Source of the DNA: Pseudanabaena biceps PCC 7429
GTDB taxonomy: Bacteria > Cyanobacteriota > Cyanobacteriia > Pseudanabaenales > Pseudanabaenaceae
Assembly (NCBI RefSeq): GCF_000332215.1
Contig: NZ_ALWB01000010.1
Location: 1-45,376 of the forward strand
Direction of reading: 5' to 3'
DNA length: 45,376 nt
The notes under the pieces were generated by a model that worked only from the letters and a program-made list of their open reading frames with translations, was not told the origin of the DNA and ran no database searches. The position numbers and the translations under genes were made by a program. Shown one piece after another: positions 7,766-17,538 of the stretch; within the stretch, counting starts at the first letter, position 1; each line of letters begins with the position of its first letter.

Positions 7766-8554
7766 TTTACGGACTATGGTTTGTGCGCCATTTACAATCT
7801 CGATTTTCATGCCCAGCTTATCGAGTTCTTGGGCAACGATTTGGACAGTTTTTTTGTCCATAGCGTTTTGCAAAACAAGTGACCAAGCGCCAATCTGGGC
7901 CTTAGTCAGATCGCGTTTTTCCTCGAGCCATTGCGCTGATTGGCGGGAAAATTCCGCAGCTAGTTTGGGATCTTCGAGCGTTTTTTTGCCAGATAAACTT
8001 GCCTTGTCTGCCCATTCCGCCGCTTTGAGGTAGGATTCTCTTGCTCCTTTAGCATCACCTAAAAACAAAAGTTGATCGGTTGCTCGGTATCGCCAAACTA
8101 TATAGGCATTGGGTTGTTGTTCGGGATCTAGCGATCGCAGTCCCTTCGCGTATATTTCGTTGGCTTCCCTAGGAACCCCTGCAAACATCGATACGCTAGC
8201 TGACAAATATATATAGCTACTCAGAAATCGCGGGTCGCGTTCGATAATATTTTCAAAGTAGTGTGGGCTTAGGCTATATCCAGTTTGAAAATTGTTTCTC
8301 GCAATATCATCGCCAAAGTACTGCAAAAATTGCAAAAATGTAAAATTGGCAATCATATTATTAAACCCCAGTCCTCTTGGGGGCAACTGCCGAATCAATT
8401 TCAGCCTTGCTTCTTCTTCTCTAACTGCTTTACGAGTTTCTTCTAGGGTTTGTCCGCCCAATCTTTGATTTAATTTGGGGATTTGAAAACTGAGGGCGAT
8501 CGCTCCAAAAAGGGCGATCGCACCCAAATTAATCGCAAGGTTACGAAACCGCAT
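7763..8554 (-). CDS. Conserved cyanobacterial TPR-like membrane-anchored protein
   Basis: A 263-residue protein with one N-terminal hydrophobic segment (about 8-25, signal anchor). The region after it is helical, with the conserved blocks FNNMIANFTFLQFLQYFGDD, GYSLSPHYFENIIERDPRF and YIVWRYRATDQLLFLGDA, which resemble TPR helices. I recognise this layout from cyanobacterial proteins of unknown function. The start ATG lies 5 bp after the stop of the peptidoglycan-binding gene, so the two are probably one operon and may act together at the cell envelope. The stop codon is supplied by the end of a family C repeat. Confidence 0.75.
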   Translation of the reverse strand: MRFRNLAINLGAIALFGAIALSFQIPKLNQRLGGQTLEETRKAVREEEARLKLIRQLPPRGLGFNNMIANFTFLQFLQYFGDDIARNNFQTGYSLSPHYFENIIERDPRFLSSYIYLSASVSMFAGVPREANEIYAKGLRSLDPEQQPNAYIVWRYRATDQLLFLGDAKGARESYLKAAEWADKASLSGKKTLEDPKLAAEFSRQSAQWLEEKRDLTKAQIGAWSLVLQNAMDKKTVQIVAQELDKLGMKIEIVNGAQTIVRK

Positions 8555-8559
8555 CTGAC

Positions 8560-10380
8560 TTACTTGCCTTCGGAAATAAATGTATCTTTACTCAGACTAT
8601 CAATCAGTTTATTACTTGGCGAACCGTCAGCGGGCGTAATTGTATAAAAGTTTTGCGCTCTGACGATCGCATTACGAGTTTCAGCAGACAATACGCCATC
8701 AGCCTTCCCATTATAGAAGCCCCTCTGGGTTAATAAGCGTTGTAGTTCCGTAATTTGAGGATTACCTGTATTGCTAGCGGCGGGTGTTGGCGCGGTAGTT
8801 GCGGCAGGTGTTGTGGGTTGGACTTGAGGGGTTACTTGAGGATTAGCTGTGGGGGCAGGAGTAGCTTGGGTGGTTGGCTGAGGAGTTGCTTGAGCCGAAG
8901 GGGTAGCTGCTGCCTGCGGCTGAACGCGAATTTGTGGTTGCAACTGGGGTTGAGGAGTAGCTTGGGGCTTAGGTTCTACACGAACGCTGGGTGTCGGAGC
9001 GGTATTTACCGAGACTTGCTTCTTCGGCGCACCAGATTCTAAAGCTGCGATCGTCCTCGCTCCAGCAATACCATCTGGGGTTAAACCATAGGCTTTTTGA
9101 GCGGCAACAATTGCTTCTTTTGTACGAGAACCTAGAAAACCTGTAATTGGACCATTATAAAATCCCCGATCGGTCAGTAAGTTTTGTAAGTTAGCCACTC
9201 CACCATCATTGATATCTGGTGTGGTTTTAGTTGCTTGATTATTGCTTGTCGATGGATTGACCTTAGGAGCAGTAGGTCTTGCATCTTTTTGCAATGCGGC
9301 AATGGTCTGAGCACCAGCAATACCATCGGTTGTCAAGCCATAGGCTTTTTGCGCAGCAGCGATCGCGGCGTTAGTTTGCGCTCCTTTGACTCCATCGATC
9401 GCGCCATTGTAAAAACCACGCTTAGCTAATAGCTCTTGTAATGCGGCTACATCTTTATCATTACCTTTATCATTGGTAGCTGCGGATTTAGTTTCAGGAT
9501 TCTTGCTAGCAATATTGACGGTGCTACTACCAGATTCTAAAGCAGCAATAGTTTGCGAACCTGCGATGCCATCAGCAGCTAAACCATAGTTTTTCTGAGC
9601 AGCCACGATCGCTAAACGCGTTTGTGGTCCCATAATGCCATCGACAGCACCATTATAAAAACCACGCTTACTTAGCAATGCTTGTACGTTAGAGACTTCA
9701 TCACTTTTTGTCGTAGTACTGCTAATGGGAGTTACGGCAGATTTACTCCCACCATCGGTTTCTAAAGCAGCTAGGGTTTGAGGACCAGCCACACCATCGG
9801 GCGTGAGATTATAAGCCTTTTGGGCTGCTACGATCGCAGTGCGAGTCTGAGATCCCATAATGCCATCGACAGCACCATTATAAAAACCACGGTCAGCAAG
9901 CAATTTCTGAAGATTCATCACCGCTGATGAGCCACGGCTATTCGTTTCGCCAATGGCAACGGTGGTATCGGCAACATCAGCTTTGGGGGCGATTGCTTCT
10001 TTTCCATTCTCAAGGGCCGCAATGGTTTGACTACCCACAATGCCGTCGGGGGTAAGCCCGTAAGCCTTTTGAGCGCGAAGGATAGCATTTTTAGTTGTTG
10101 ATCCAGCAACTCCATCGATCGCTCCTGGATCGAAGCCATTTTTAGATAGGAGGGACTGGATGTACTTCACATCCGAGGAAGGTGCTTCGGCAGCTAGAGC
10201 ATTGAGGGTCGAACCTAAACCAACTAGTAGAGCACTACCCGTTAAAAGCACACTAAAACTCAGCTTGGCTGATTTAGTCGTTAATTTTTTAGACCATGCA
10301 GCAAAAGATTCGGGGATCTCGCTAGTGATTGCATCGTCGGTATAAGTAAATTCTTCTTGGATATAAGCTAGAAGTTCCAT
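8560..10380 (-). CDS. Peptidoglycan-binding protein with six PG_binding_1 repeats
   Basis: A 606-residue protein. Residues 1-40 are probably cytoplasmic and begin MELLAYIQEEFTYTD; a membrane segment spans about 41-63. Six PG_binding_1 repeats follow at about 73-128, 153-208, 227-283, 309-364, 392-447 and 543-600, each with the pattern LLxxRGFYNGxxDGxxGxxT and AQKAYGLTxDGIAG. A Pro/Gln/Thr-rich linker (about 450-540) precedes the last, divergent copy. No catalytic domain (amidase, lytic or L,D-transpeptidase) is present, so it is probably a wall-anchoring protein. It shares its N-terminal motif with the upstream gene and is followed 5 bp later by a TPR-like protein. Confidence 0.88.
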   Translation of the reverse strand: MELLAYIQEEFTYTDDAITSEIPESFAAWSKKLTTKSAKLSFSVLLTGSALLVGLGSTLNALAAEAPSSDVKYIQSLLSKNGFDPGAIDGVAGSTTKNAILRAQKAYGLTPDGIVGSQTIAALENGKEAIAPKADVADTTVAIGETNSRGSSAVMNLQKLLADRGFYNGAVDGIMGSQTRTAIVAAQKAYNLTPDGVAGPQTLAALETDGGSKSAVTPISSTTTKSDEVSNVQALLSKRGFYNGAVDGIMGPQTRLAIVAAQKNYGLAADGIAGSQTIAALESGSSTVNIASKNPETKSAATNDKGNDKDVAALQELLAKRGFYNGAIDGVKGAQTNAAIAAAQKAYGLTTDGIAGAQTIAALQKDARPTAPKVNPSTSNNQATKTTPDINDGGVANLQNLLTDRGFYNGPITGFLGSRTKEAIVAAQKAYGLTPDGIAGARTIAALESGAPKKQVSVNTAPTPSVRVEPKPQATPQPQLQPQIRVQPQAAATPSAQATPQPTTQATPAPTANPQVTPQVQPTTPAATTAPTPAASNTGNPQITELQRLLTQRGFYNGKADGVLSAETRNAIVRAQNFYTITPADGSPSNKLIDSLSKDTFISEGK

Positions 10381-10475
10381 AATTAGACCTTTTGGAGATT
10401 GTGGATTGAGAGTCTTAAAACTGAGAAATATGTCGAGCTAGAAATAAGATTTGGAAGATTTGGAATATTTGTTAA

Positions 10476-11699
10476 TTAGGTAGAGTTAGAACTTTTGGCG
10501 GCGGGGACAGGAGCATTTTGACTGGAGCTAGGTGCTTGCTGTGTATTTTTTAAGGGCACATTGCCACTAGACTGAGCATTTGGATTACTTTGGGGGCTAT
10601 TGGGAGCAGATTGGGCAACATTTTGATTTTGAGAGCTATTTTGAGACTTTAGCGCTGTAAGCAATTCAGGGCTCAATTCGCCAGTTGCGGGTTGCCCGTA
10701 GGCAAGTTGCGCTTTTAAAATACTGTCCTTGGTACGAAGATCGTATTGACCGTTAAGTTCAGCCCCATAAAAACCACGCTCTTTGAGGAATAATTGAGCA
10801 TCTACCACTTCTTGGGGAGTTGGCGATCGCGGTAAAGCTGGCTGGGATAGAGGCACATTATTTCCACCCGCTAGTAAGGAACGCGTCGTCAAGGGTCCCA
10901 CAAACCCATCTGGGGTTAAGGCGTAGGCTCGCTGGGCTTTCATGATTGCCTCAGTCGTGGATTGACCTATTTGCCCATCAATTTCACCTTGATAAAAGCC
11001 CCTTTGCTTTAGCAATAACTGTAAATTGCCAATCTCGCTTAACGCTGAACGCTGGGAATTAGGTGTTTGAGAATTAGGTATCTGGGAATTAGGCGTTTGA
11101 GAATTAGGCGTTTGAGGAGTATCCGATCGCACGATCGTAATTGTCTGATTGGGACTTTGGCTCGAACCCTGATTTTGGGAGGTGTTACTATTTTTCTCTG
11201 TCGGTGTGACTTGTTTCTGGGGGACAGTGTTGGTTGGTGATGAATTTCTTAGCATGACCAAGGTTTTCTCCCCAGGAATACCGTCGGCAATTAGATTGGG
11301 TTGTGTCTTTTGAAAATCAATCACAGCTTGTTTGGTAGCACCGCCATAGACCCCATCAATATCGCCCACTGCAAAGCCACGCTGAGCTAATAAAGTCTGT
11401 ACCTCCAACATATAACTTGTATCGCAAAGATATAGGTTGGTGCACCAAGGGGCTACATTAACCGAAGGCTCTAGGATGAAAGCCGATGCAGGCGCAGAGT
11501 TATAACCCCACCCACCAAGACTGGTAAGGGCGATCGCCGATAGCACATAGGCTTGCCATCTAATCGCAGCAAAGCTCCAATCAAGCCCATTGCGATCGCC
11601 ATCGGTAAACTCAACGGAAATGAGCAGTTGGCGATCAGATGCCCCCTGATTGGTTTGTTCGTACGCCCATGCATCATATATATATGCTGCAAGTTCCAT
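10476..11699 (-). CDS. Peptidoglycan-binding protein with three PG_binding_1 repeats
   Basis: A 407-residue protein related to its downstream neighbour. It opens MELAAYIYDAWAYEQ, close to the start of the 606-residue protein, then has a hydrophobic stretch at about 47-75 that may be a membrane anchor. Three PG_binding_1 repeats follow (MLEVQTLLAQRGFAVGDIDG..., IGNLQLLLKQRGFYQGEIDG..., VVDAQLFLKERGFYGAELNG...). Ser/Gln/Asn/Thr-rich linkers separate them, one with a repeated TPNSQ pentapeptide coded near 11041-11120. No catalytic domain is seen. The ATG at 11699 gives the shared N-terminal motif; an in-frame TTG at 11711 is less likely. Confidence 0.85.
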   Translation of the reverse strand: MELAAYIYDAWAYEQTNQGASDRQLLISVEFTDGDRNGLDWSFAAIRWQAYVLSAIALTSLGGWGYNSAPASAFILEPSVNVAPWCTNLYLCDTSYMLEVQTLLAQRGFAVGDIDGVYGGATKQAVIDFQKTQPNLIADGIPGEKTLVMLRNSSPTNTVPQKQVTPTEKNSNTSQNQGSSQSPNQTITIVRSDTPQTPNSQTPNSQIPNSQTPNSQRSALSEIGNLQLLLKQRGFYQGEIDGQIGQSTTEAIMKAQRAYALTPDGFVGPLTTRSLLAGGNNVPLSQPALPRSPTPQEVVDAQLFLKERGFYGAELNGQYDLRTKDSILKAQLAYGQPATGELSPELLTALKSQNSSQNQNVAQSAPNSPQSNPNAQSSGNVPLKNTQQAPSSSQNAPVPAAKSSNST

Positions 11700-11774
11700 A
11701 GGTGCTACCAAAATAATTGAGGTATACCTTATTTTAAACGATTTTTTCTGGCTTCTTATGTCAAAAAATGTATA

Positions 11775-11887
11775 TAAGTAGCTAGGCGCAAATAAATATA
11801 AAACGCAAAAACCTGTAATGCAAGCGCAGCGTGCATTACAGGTTTTTGCGTTTTAATTATGCCCAGTTATTTATGCCCAGTTACTTA
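11775..11887. repeat. Family A foldback element
   Basis: The ends are TAAGTAGCTAGGCGCAAATA and TTTTAATTATGCCCAGTTA, the latter partly duplicated (TTATGCCCAGTTACTTA). The core is a perfect 23-bp stem (11800-11822 with 11832-11854). It lies upstream of the peptidoglycan-binding gene in the spacer 11700-12012, which holds repeats only. Confidence 0.8.
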
Positions 11888-11888
11888 G

Positions 11889-11992
11889 GTTTAGTTTTTA
11901 ATACCAATTCCCAAAAGTGTAGCTACACTTTTGGGAATTGAAAACCAAACCCAATAAGGGTTTTAAAATCACAAAATGGCTACGCCATTTGG
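11889..11992. repeat. Family D element, second hairpin truncated
   Basis: A perfect 36-bp palindrome (11905-11940, centre GTAGCTAC) is followed by the family D linker (AAAACCAAACCCAATAAGGG) and a shortened second hairpin (11974-11980 with 11984-11990, tip GGC-TAC-GCC). The right part is cut off just before the small gene at 12013. Confidence 0.72.
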
Positions 11993-12012
11993 CACTGGTC
12001 AGTTAATGGGGG

Positions 12013-12237
12013 ATGGATTCTGAAATGCCCATTTCATGCCAACAAAAAAGGTGCAAATATGTCGATCACGTTTTAGATGACCAGTGCCCACTATCTGCTT
12101 ATTTGGCGGATAAGTATATGTTGGGTGAAGTTAATGAAGGTTGGGAGCAGGTTGAAAAAATTTACCAAGAAAGCGATCGCGAAGAATTTTTTGCTTCTTT
12201 GGAAAAGCTGCTTTACAGTACGGGCTACATACATTAA
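12013..12237 (+). CDS. Small hypothetical protein, 74 residues
   Basis: An open frame with three Cys residues, two of them close together (CQQKRC at 9-14). The charged helical second half includes EGWEQVEKIYQESDREEFFASLEKLL. I do not recognise a family. A run of Gs (12008-12012) touches the first ATG, so the in-frame ATG at 12025, about 12 bp after that run, may be the true start. A HIP1 site inside the frame fits native DNA. A truncated family D element lies right upstream, so promoter and start may have been altered by it. Confidence 0.5.
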   Translation: MDSEMPISCQQKRCKYVDHVLDDQCPLSAYLADKYMLGEVNEGWEQVEKIYQESDREEFFASLEKLLYSTGYIH

Positions 12238-12380
12238 CCGCATGGCAATCGCCTCAACTGCGATCGCATCCCGACGAGTTTAGAAATCTAAAATAAAAAC
12301 AATATCTTAAGTAACACGTTAGGCTGAGAAAATTATTAAGGTCTATACGTGGACTCAGATAAAGAGTAAAATCGAAATGA

Positions 12381-12397
12381 CTGACAAAAAACGTCAG
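12381..12397. promoter_or_regulatory. Inverted repeat upstream of grpE
   Basis: CTGAC (12381-12385) and GTCAG (12393-12397) form an inverted repeat 72 bp before the grpE start, next to a TTGACA box (12400-12405). It could be an operator. It is not a CIRCE element (no TTAGCACTC-N9-GAGTGCTAA). No good -10 box at the right distance is visible, so this is weak. Confidence 0.3.
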
Positions 12398-12468
12398 AAT
12401 TGACACTTAAATTTTAACTCTTAGCAATTTACTGCTAGTCTAAAAAGCGCTAAAAGAGTATCACCGTA

Positions 12469-13227
12469 ATGATCGAAGAAGAAAACCAACTAAATTCTGA
12501 TGACCTCATTGATGAAGATGATGAGGTTCTTGAGTCACGGCTGCAACAACTGGCAACCGAAGAGTTAAATCAAAACTCAAGTCCCGAAGTATCTCAAACA
12601 GAAGTTAGTCCTGCTTCTGCGGCAGCTAGCGAAACAAAGTCTGAAGCAAGCAAAGCAAATGCGGCGGCAGCAGCCACGCTAGAAAAAATTAATAACCTAA
12701 TTGCCGAATCAACATCTCTAAGAGAGCAACTAGACGATCGCAAGCAACAGTACTTGCGGCTATACGCTGACTTCGAGAATTTTCGTAAGCGCACAGAGCG
12801 CGATAAAGAAGAGCAAGAAGGCACGATTACAGGTAAAATTCTCAAGAAAATCTTGCCTGTAGTCGATGATTTCGAGCGCGCACAGTTGCAGATTTCACCT
12901 AAGACTGACGGTGAAGCCTCAATTCATAAAAGTTACCAGTCGGTATATAAGCAATTGCTTAAGTGCCTCAAGGAAACTGGTGTGGCAAGAATGGAATGTA
13001 TCGGACAAGATTTCGATCCCAATTTCCACGAAGCTATCATGCAGGAGCCATCCCCTGACTACGAAGAGGGATTAATTACTGAAGAGTTACGTCCTGGATA
13101 TTTAGTCAGCGACGATCGCGTTTTGCGTCATGCTCTCGTCAAAGTTTCTTCGGGCAAAATTGGCGGTGATGGCAATCCAGCATCCGCAGATAATGCTCCC
13201 GAAAATGCATCTAGTGAAGCCAGCTAG
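12469..13227 (+). CDS. GrpE, nucleotide exchange factor for DnaK
   Basis: A 252-residue cochaperone that releases ADP from DnaK. The first 60 residues are acidic and Ser/Ala-rich, typical of cyanobacterial GrpE. A long helix with heptad pattern follows (about 64-115, including LREQLDDRKQQYLRLYADFE and NFRKRTERDKEE). The C-terminal beta domain ends with MECIGQDFDPNFHEAIMQ and GYLVSDDRVLRHALVKVS, the GrpE signature. It sits 116 bp upstream of dnaK on the same strand, the usual order. Confidence 0.95.
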   Translation: MIEEENQLNSDDLIDEDDEVLESRLQQLATEELNQNSSPEVSQTEVSPASAAASETKSEASKANAAAAATLEKINNLIAESTSLREQLDDRKQQYLRLYADFENFRKRTERDKEEQEGTITGKILKKILPVVDDFERAQLQISPKTDGEASIHKSYQSVYKQLLKCLKETGVARMECIGQDFDPNFHEAIMQEPSPDYEEGLITEELRPGYLVSDDRVLRHALVKVSSGKIGGDGNPASADNAPENASSEAS

Positions 13228-13343
13228 ATTAAATATTTCAAGATGCGATCGCCATTGCATCTTGAAAGGCATTCTTAGGGTACATTATTCAGAAATTCAT
13301 TAAGCTAGACTTTTAAAAAAGCTTTGTAACGGAACTGACGATT

Positions 13344-15209
13344 ATGTCGAAAGTAATTGGGATCGACCTTGGTACGACAAACAGTTGTGTTTCGGTTTTA
13401 GAGGGTGGTAAACCCGTTGTCATCTCCAGCGCTGAGGGTGGACGCACCACACCGAGTATTGTTGCATTTGTCAAAGATAGCAACGAGCGCATTGTAGGAC
13501 AGGTAGCGAAGCGACAATCTGTTACCAACTCCGTAAATACGGTCTATAGTATTAAGCGTTTCATTGGGCGTGGCTGGGGCGAGACCGAAGAGGAGCGTCG
13601 GCGAGTTCCCTATAAGGCAGTCAAAGGTAAAGATGAAACTGTCGATGTCCAAATTGGCGAAAAGACCTATACCCCTCAAGAAATTTCGGCAATGATCCTG
13701 CAAAAGTTAAAGCAGGATGCCGAAAACTATCTGGGCGAAGAAGTGACTCAGGCGGTCATTACGGTTCCTGCATACTTCACCGATACTCAGCGTCAAGCAA
13801 CAAAAGATGCTGGAGCAATTTCGGGGATGGAAGTATTGCGGATTGTCAATGAGCCTACCGCCGCAGCCCTTGCCTATGGGTTAGATAAACAAGATCAAGA
13901 TCAAATTGTTTTAGTATTTGACCTTGGTGGCGGTACGTTTGATGTGTCCGTACTGCAACTAGGCGATGGTATTTTTGAAGTCAAAGCAACTTCTGGCAAT
14001 AATCACCTTGGAGGTGATGACTTTGACGCAGCGATCGTTGATTGGCTATTGGCTGATTTCAAACAAAAAGAAGGCATTGATTTAGCTGCCGATAAGACAG
14101 CCTTACAGCGGCTCAAGGAAGCCGCCGAAAAAGCAAAGATTGAACTTTCTAGCGCCCCTTCCACCTTAATCAGTTTGCCATTTATTGCCGCTGATGCTAA
14201 CGGTCCCAAGACAATCGAGCTAGACTTCACCCGCTCTAAGTTTGATGAAATTACCGCACCTCTTGTCAAAGCAACCCTCGAACCTACTGCCCAAGCTTTG
14301 AAAGATGCAGGGCTATTGCCTAAGGAAATCAATCGCATTATTTTGGTTGGTGGTTCGACCCGCATTCCTTCAGTACAGGAAGCCATATCGAAATTTTTCG
14401 ATGGTAAAAAGCCAGACCAATCCGTTAATCCCGATGAAGCCGTAGCGATCGGAGCCGCTGTTCAAGCTGGCATTCTCGGTGGTGAAGTCAAGGATTTATT
14501 GTTATTAGATGTAATTCCCCTGTCGATCGGGTTGGAAACTCAAGGCGGCGTATTTACCAAGAACCTAGAACGCAATACCACCATCCCTACAAGTAAGTCG
14601 CAGATTTTCTCTACAGCTGTTGACAACCAATCAGCGGTAGAAATCCACGTCCTTCAGGGCGAACGCGCCATGGCAAAAGACAATAAAAGCCTTGGTAAAT
14701 TTGAGTTAGAAGGTATTCGCCCTGCACCAAGGGGAATTCCTCAGATTGAAGTTTCCTTTGATATCGATGCTAATGGCATTCTTAAGGTATCTGCCCGCGA
14801 TATTGATACTGGGGTCGAGCAGAGTATCAGCATCACTAATACTGGCGGCCTAAGCCCTAGTGAAATTGAGAGAATGCGGATGGAAGCTGAAGTATATTCC
14901 GAAGAAGATGAGGCTCGTCGCGAGCTTGCCAATATGCGCAACCAATCTTCTAACCTCATTCGTACTGTCGAAGAAATCCTTAGAGACAATGGTCCTACCG
15001 TAATCAGTCAAAGTATGCGTGAGACTCCACTCAAAAATGTGGAAACCCTCAAAAATCTCTACGAATCTGAAGATGCTACCTACGAGGATCTTCAAATTGC
15101 CATTAAACCCTTACAGCAATCATTGTTTGAATTAACTCAAGCCGTTGAAAAATACTCTCAAGTCGAGCGGGTTAAGCAAAAGCCCAGCAATAGTGACACC
15201 TTAGAATAA
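13344..15209 (+). CDS. Molecular chaperone DnaK (Hsp70), DnaK1-like
   Basis: A 621-residue Hsp70 with the ATPase domain at about 1-385 ([59 protein letters not shown]), the substrate domain at about 390-505 and a helical lid to the end. The C-terminus stops at [11 protein letters not shown] and lacks the conserved acidic tail of the major bacterial DnaK. The insert [20 protein letters not shown] and the pairing with grpE match the DnaK1 subgroup (as in Synechocystis grpE-dnaK1). The exact subgroup is inference. No dnaJ is next to it. Confidence 0.95.
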   Translation: MSKVIGIDLGTTNSCVSVLEGGKPVVISSAEGGRTTPSIVAFVKDSNERIVGQVAKRQSVTNSVNTVYSIKRFIGRGWGETEEERRRVPYKAVKGKDETVDVQIGEKTYTPQEISAMILQKLKQDAENYLGEEVTQAVITVPAYFTDTQRQATKDAGAISGMEVLRIVNEPTAAALAYGLDKQDQDQIVLVFDLGGGTFDVSVLQLGDGIFEVKATSGNNHLGGDDFDAAIVDWLLADFKQKEGIDLAADKTALQRLKEAAEKAKIELSSAPSTLISLPFIAADANGPKTIELDFTRSKFDEITAPLVKATLEPTAQALKDAGLLPKEINRIILVGGSTRIPSVQEAISKFFDGKKPDQSVNPDEAVAIGAAVQAGILGGEVKDLLLLDVIPLSIGLETQGGVFTKNLERNTTIPTSKSQIFSTAVDNQSAVEIHVLQGERAMAKDNKSLGKFELEGIRPAPRGIPQIEVSFDIDANGILKVSARDIDTGVEQSISITNTGGLSPSEIERMRMEAEVYSEEDEARRELANMRNQSSNLIRTVEEILRDNGPTVISQSMRETPLKNVETLKNLYESEDATYEDLQIAIKPLQQSLFELTQAVEKYSQVERVKQKPSNSDTLE

Positions 15210-15212
15210 AGC

Positions 15213-15244
15213 AGAAGGGAGATGTTCGGCATCCCCTCTGTTTT
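15213..15244 (+). terminator. Terminator after dnaK
   Basis: A stem AGAAGGGAGATG with CATCCCCTCT (one bulge, loop TTCGG) and a following TTTT, beginning just after the dnaK stop codon. Confidence 0.6.
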
Positions 15245-15352
15245 ACTGAGAGCGCAAAGCACTGTATGATGACAGAGTTATCCTCGTATTTTTAGCTACA
15301 GTTATTATTACTATTAATGACTGTAAGCTTGTTCTGTAAACCGTGAGCCGCT

Positions 15353-16327
15353 ATGTCACTGTTTGATTGGTTTGCCGAAACGCGTTCGCGCGCAAGTGAA
15401 GCATATCGCCGCAAAAGTCCTAATCTCAATCAAGACTCTCAAGAACGTGAAATTCCTGATGGGTTGTGGCACAAATGTTCTAGTTGTGGTGCTTTGACCT
15501 ACGTTAAGGATTTAAAAACCAATTTGATGGTTTGTCCCGAATGCGGTCATCACAATCAAGTTAATGCCTACGAACGCATAGCTCAATTGATCGATGCGGG
15601 GACATGGCAAGAGATGGATGCAGATTTAACTTCCTGCGATCCTCTAGGATTTAAAGATCGTAAGCCCTATATCGATCGCATCAAAGAATATCGACAAAAA
15701 ACAGGCTTAAGTGATGGGGTGATCACTGGCACTGGCAAGATCGATGGTTGTGACGCAGCCCTTGCGGTAATGGATTTCCGCTTTATGGGTGGCAGTATGG
15801 GATCGGTCGTTGGCGAAAAGATTACCCGTATGTTGGAAACTGCGACAGCAAAGCGTTATCCTGCTTTGATATTTTGTGCTTCTGGTGGGGCGCGGATGCA
15901 GGAAGGGATTTTGAGCTTAATGCAAATGGCAAAGACTTCGGCGGCTCTTGAGCGTCACCGTCAGGCAAATTTGCTGTATATCCCCATTTTGACTAATCCG
16001 ACAACTGGCGGTGTAACCGCAAGTTTTGCGATGCTTGGAGATCTGATCTTAGCCGAACCTAAAGCTTTGATCGGTTTTACGGGACGACGGGTCATTGAGC
16101 AGACTCTGAAGCAAAAAATTCCTGAAGGCTTCCAGTCTTCTGAGTATTTACTTGATCATGGGTTTGTGGATGCGGTTGTACCAAGAACTAAGCTCAAGCA
16201 AAGTTTGTCGATGATTTTAAAAATGCATCAACCACAAACAGATATTGATAGCGATCGCCATCTTAACGGTGCTGTTAAGTCTGGAATTGATATTTTGTCC
16301 GAGGTAAACTTAGCTTCTGAGGTTTAA
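15353..16327 (+). CDS. Acetyl-CoA carboxylase carboxyltransferase subunit beta, AccD
   Basis: A 324-residue subunit that, with AccA, transfers the carboxyl group from carboxybiotin to acetyl-CoA to make malonyl-CoA. An N-terminal C4 zinc ribbon (Cys42, Cys45, Cys61, Cys64; CSSCG...CPECGHH) is diagnostic. The carboxyltransferase core contains [37 protein letters not shown] and [16 protein letters not shown], and the acyl-CoA binding region [11 protein letters not shown]. The length is normal. It follows dnaK after a terminator, so is probably transcribed separately. Confidence 0.96.
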   Translation: MSLFDWFAETRSRASEAYRRKSPNLNQDSQEREIPDGLWHKCSSCGALTYVKDLKTNLMVCPECGHHNQVNAYERIAQLIDAGTWQEMDADLTSCDPLGFKDRKPYIDRIKEYRQKTGLSDGVITGTGKIDGCDAALAVMDFRFMGGSMGSVVGEKITRMLETATAKRYPALIFCASGGARMQEGILSLMQMAKTSAALERHRQANLLYIPILTNPTTGGVTASFAMLGDLILAEPKALIGFTGRRVIEQTLKQKIPEGFQSSEYLLDHGFVDAVVPRTKLKQSLSMILKMHQPQTDIDSDRHLNGAVKSGIDILSEVNLASEV

Positions 16328-16332
16328 CTCTA

Positions 16333-17406
16333 TCAATTAACTTCACAAGCCCAAGAAGTATGGACGGATTTAAAATTGGGTGGAGCAAATTCGGCAGACC
16401 TATTATAAGAGAACGAGTAGCTGCACCAAGTGAGCCTCTGAGGTGCATTTTGATCGATCGCTAGATTCATGGCAAGTCGTGGAGCTTCGATCGCTAATTT
16501 AATAGCATTTTCTGGAGCATTTTCTGGCTCACAAACTCCCCACTCGATCAGATTATTAACTGCGTTGATTAAGGGCAATGTCGTACCTGATAGCGTGCCA
16601 TCGGGTAATCTTGCTGTGCCATTTTGAATCGTAATCTGGCGATCGTCCCAAGGATAAGTGCCATCGGGTAAACCTAGAGGCGCAAGGGCATCACTGACCA
16701 GAAAAATTTGTTTTTTCATCCGATAGAGCAGCTTGATCATTTCGGGCGAAACATGAACGCCATCAGCGATTAGTCCGCACCAAACCCGATCGCTTAATAT
16801 TGCTGCGCCCAATAGCCCCACATCGCGATGATGCAAACTCGGCATGGCATTAAAGGCATGGGTGACCATCGTTGCCCCTTGAGCGATCGCTGTTCTTGTT
16901 TGTTCTGCATTAGCCGTAGAGTGACCTAGACTAACGATGATTTGATGATCGCGTAAATATTGAATCGTTTCTCCTGAAGGATCGAGTTCGGGCGCAAGAG
17001 TAACTAATTTAATAATGTCGGTGTAATCACCTAATACCTGCCGTAATGTATCGAAATTAAGCGGTAATAGATGTTGTTGCGGATGTGCGCCCCGCTTATC
17101 GGGATGTAGAAACGGTCCTTCGAGATGGACTCCTAAAATTTTGGCTTCATGGGGATCGGGATGTTGATTTTGATAGGCGATCGCTTCGGCTAGGAAAAAT
17201 AGCGATCGATGAAACTGCTCAATAGAGGCAGTAACGAGCGTAGGCAAAAATCCATCTAGTCCCTGTTGATATAAAAATCGACAAATTTCTGGTAACTTAG
17301 CGGCGCGATCGCGATTTAAATCGTTAAAAGGAATTCCTAATGCTCCATTAATTTGAAGATCAATTGCTCCTTGGGTAGAACAGATAATTTCACGTAAACC
17401 TGTCAT
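16333..17406 (-). CDS. N-acetylglucosamine-6-phosphate deacetylase, NagA
   Basis: A 357-residue amidohydrolase that removes the acetyl group from GlcNAc-6-phosphate in amino sugar recycling. Metal and substrate motifs are present: GVHLEGPFLHPDKRGAH (metal-binding Glu), SLGHSTANAEQT and THAFNAMPSLHHRD (His ligands), and LVSDALAPLGLPDG (catalytic Asp). It is slightly shorter than the usual 370-390 residues, and the last 25 residues (CSYSFSYNRSAEFAPPNFKS...) do not look like a standard C-terminus, so the tail may be altered. It is convergent with accD (5 bp between stops) and divergent from the Uma2 gene. Confidence 0.9.
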   Translation of the reverse strand: MTGLREIICSTQGAIDLQINGALGIPFNDLNRDRAAKLPEICRFLYQQGLDGFLPTLVTASIEQFHRSLFFLAEAIAYQNQHPDPHEAKILGVHLEGPFLHPDKRGAHPQQHLLPLNFDTLRQVLGDYTDIIKLVTLAPELDPSGETIQYLRDHQIIVSLGHSTANAEQTRTAIAQGATMVTHAFNAMPSLHHRDVGLLGAAILSDRVWCGLIADGVHVSPEMIKLLYRMKKQIFLVSDALAPLGLPDGTYPWDDRQITIQNGTARLPDGTLSGTTLPLINAVNNLIEWGVCEPENAPENAIKLAIEAPRLAMNLAIDQNAPQRLTWCSYSFSYNRSAEFAPPNFKSVHTSWACEVN

Positions 17407-17444
17407 GATTTCTGGCGATCGCTAATTATTTTCATCGAACTAAG

Positions 17445-17471
17445 AGAGTGCGTCCCAAAGGGGCGCACTCT
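17445..17471. repeat. Hairpin in a divergent spacer
   Basis: A 12-bp stem with one wobble pair (AGAGTGCGTCCC with GGGGCGCACTCT) and an AAA loop. It lies between the divergently transcribed nagA and Uma2 genes, where no terminator is needed. The loop resembles the repeat cores elsewhere, but the family ends are not visible. Confidence 0.6.
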
Positions 17472-17538
17472 TTAGAATTGCTATAGGCTGAGCTATGATG
17501 ATCGTAGATATCACTCCAACCTACCTAATTCTAAGCTT

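Noticed and set aside
8755-9042. Plus-strand frame rich in Gly, Cys and Arg opposite the PG-binding gene
   Set aside because: It mirrors the Pro/Gln/Thr/Ala-rich linker; a codon-composition artefact.
12290-12468. CIRCE heat-shock operator upstream of grpE
   Set aside because: No TTAGCACTC-N9-GAGTGCTAA or close match; only a short CTGAC-GTCAG inverted repeat is present.
17445-17471. Terminator for nagA or Uma2
   Set aside because: Both genes start here and diverge, so no transcript from them ends at this hairpin.
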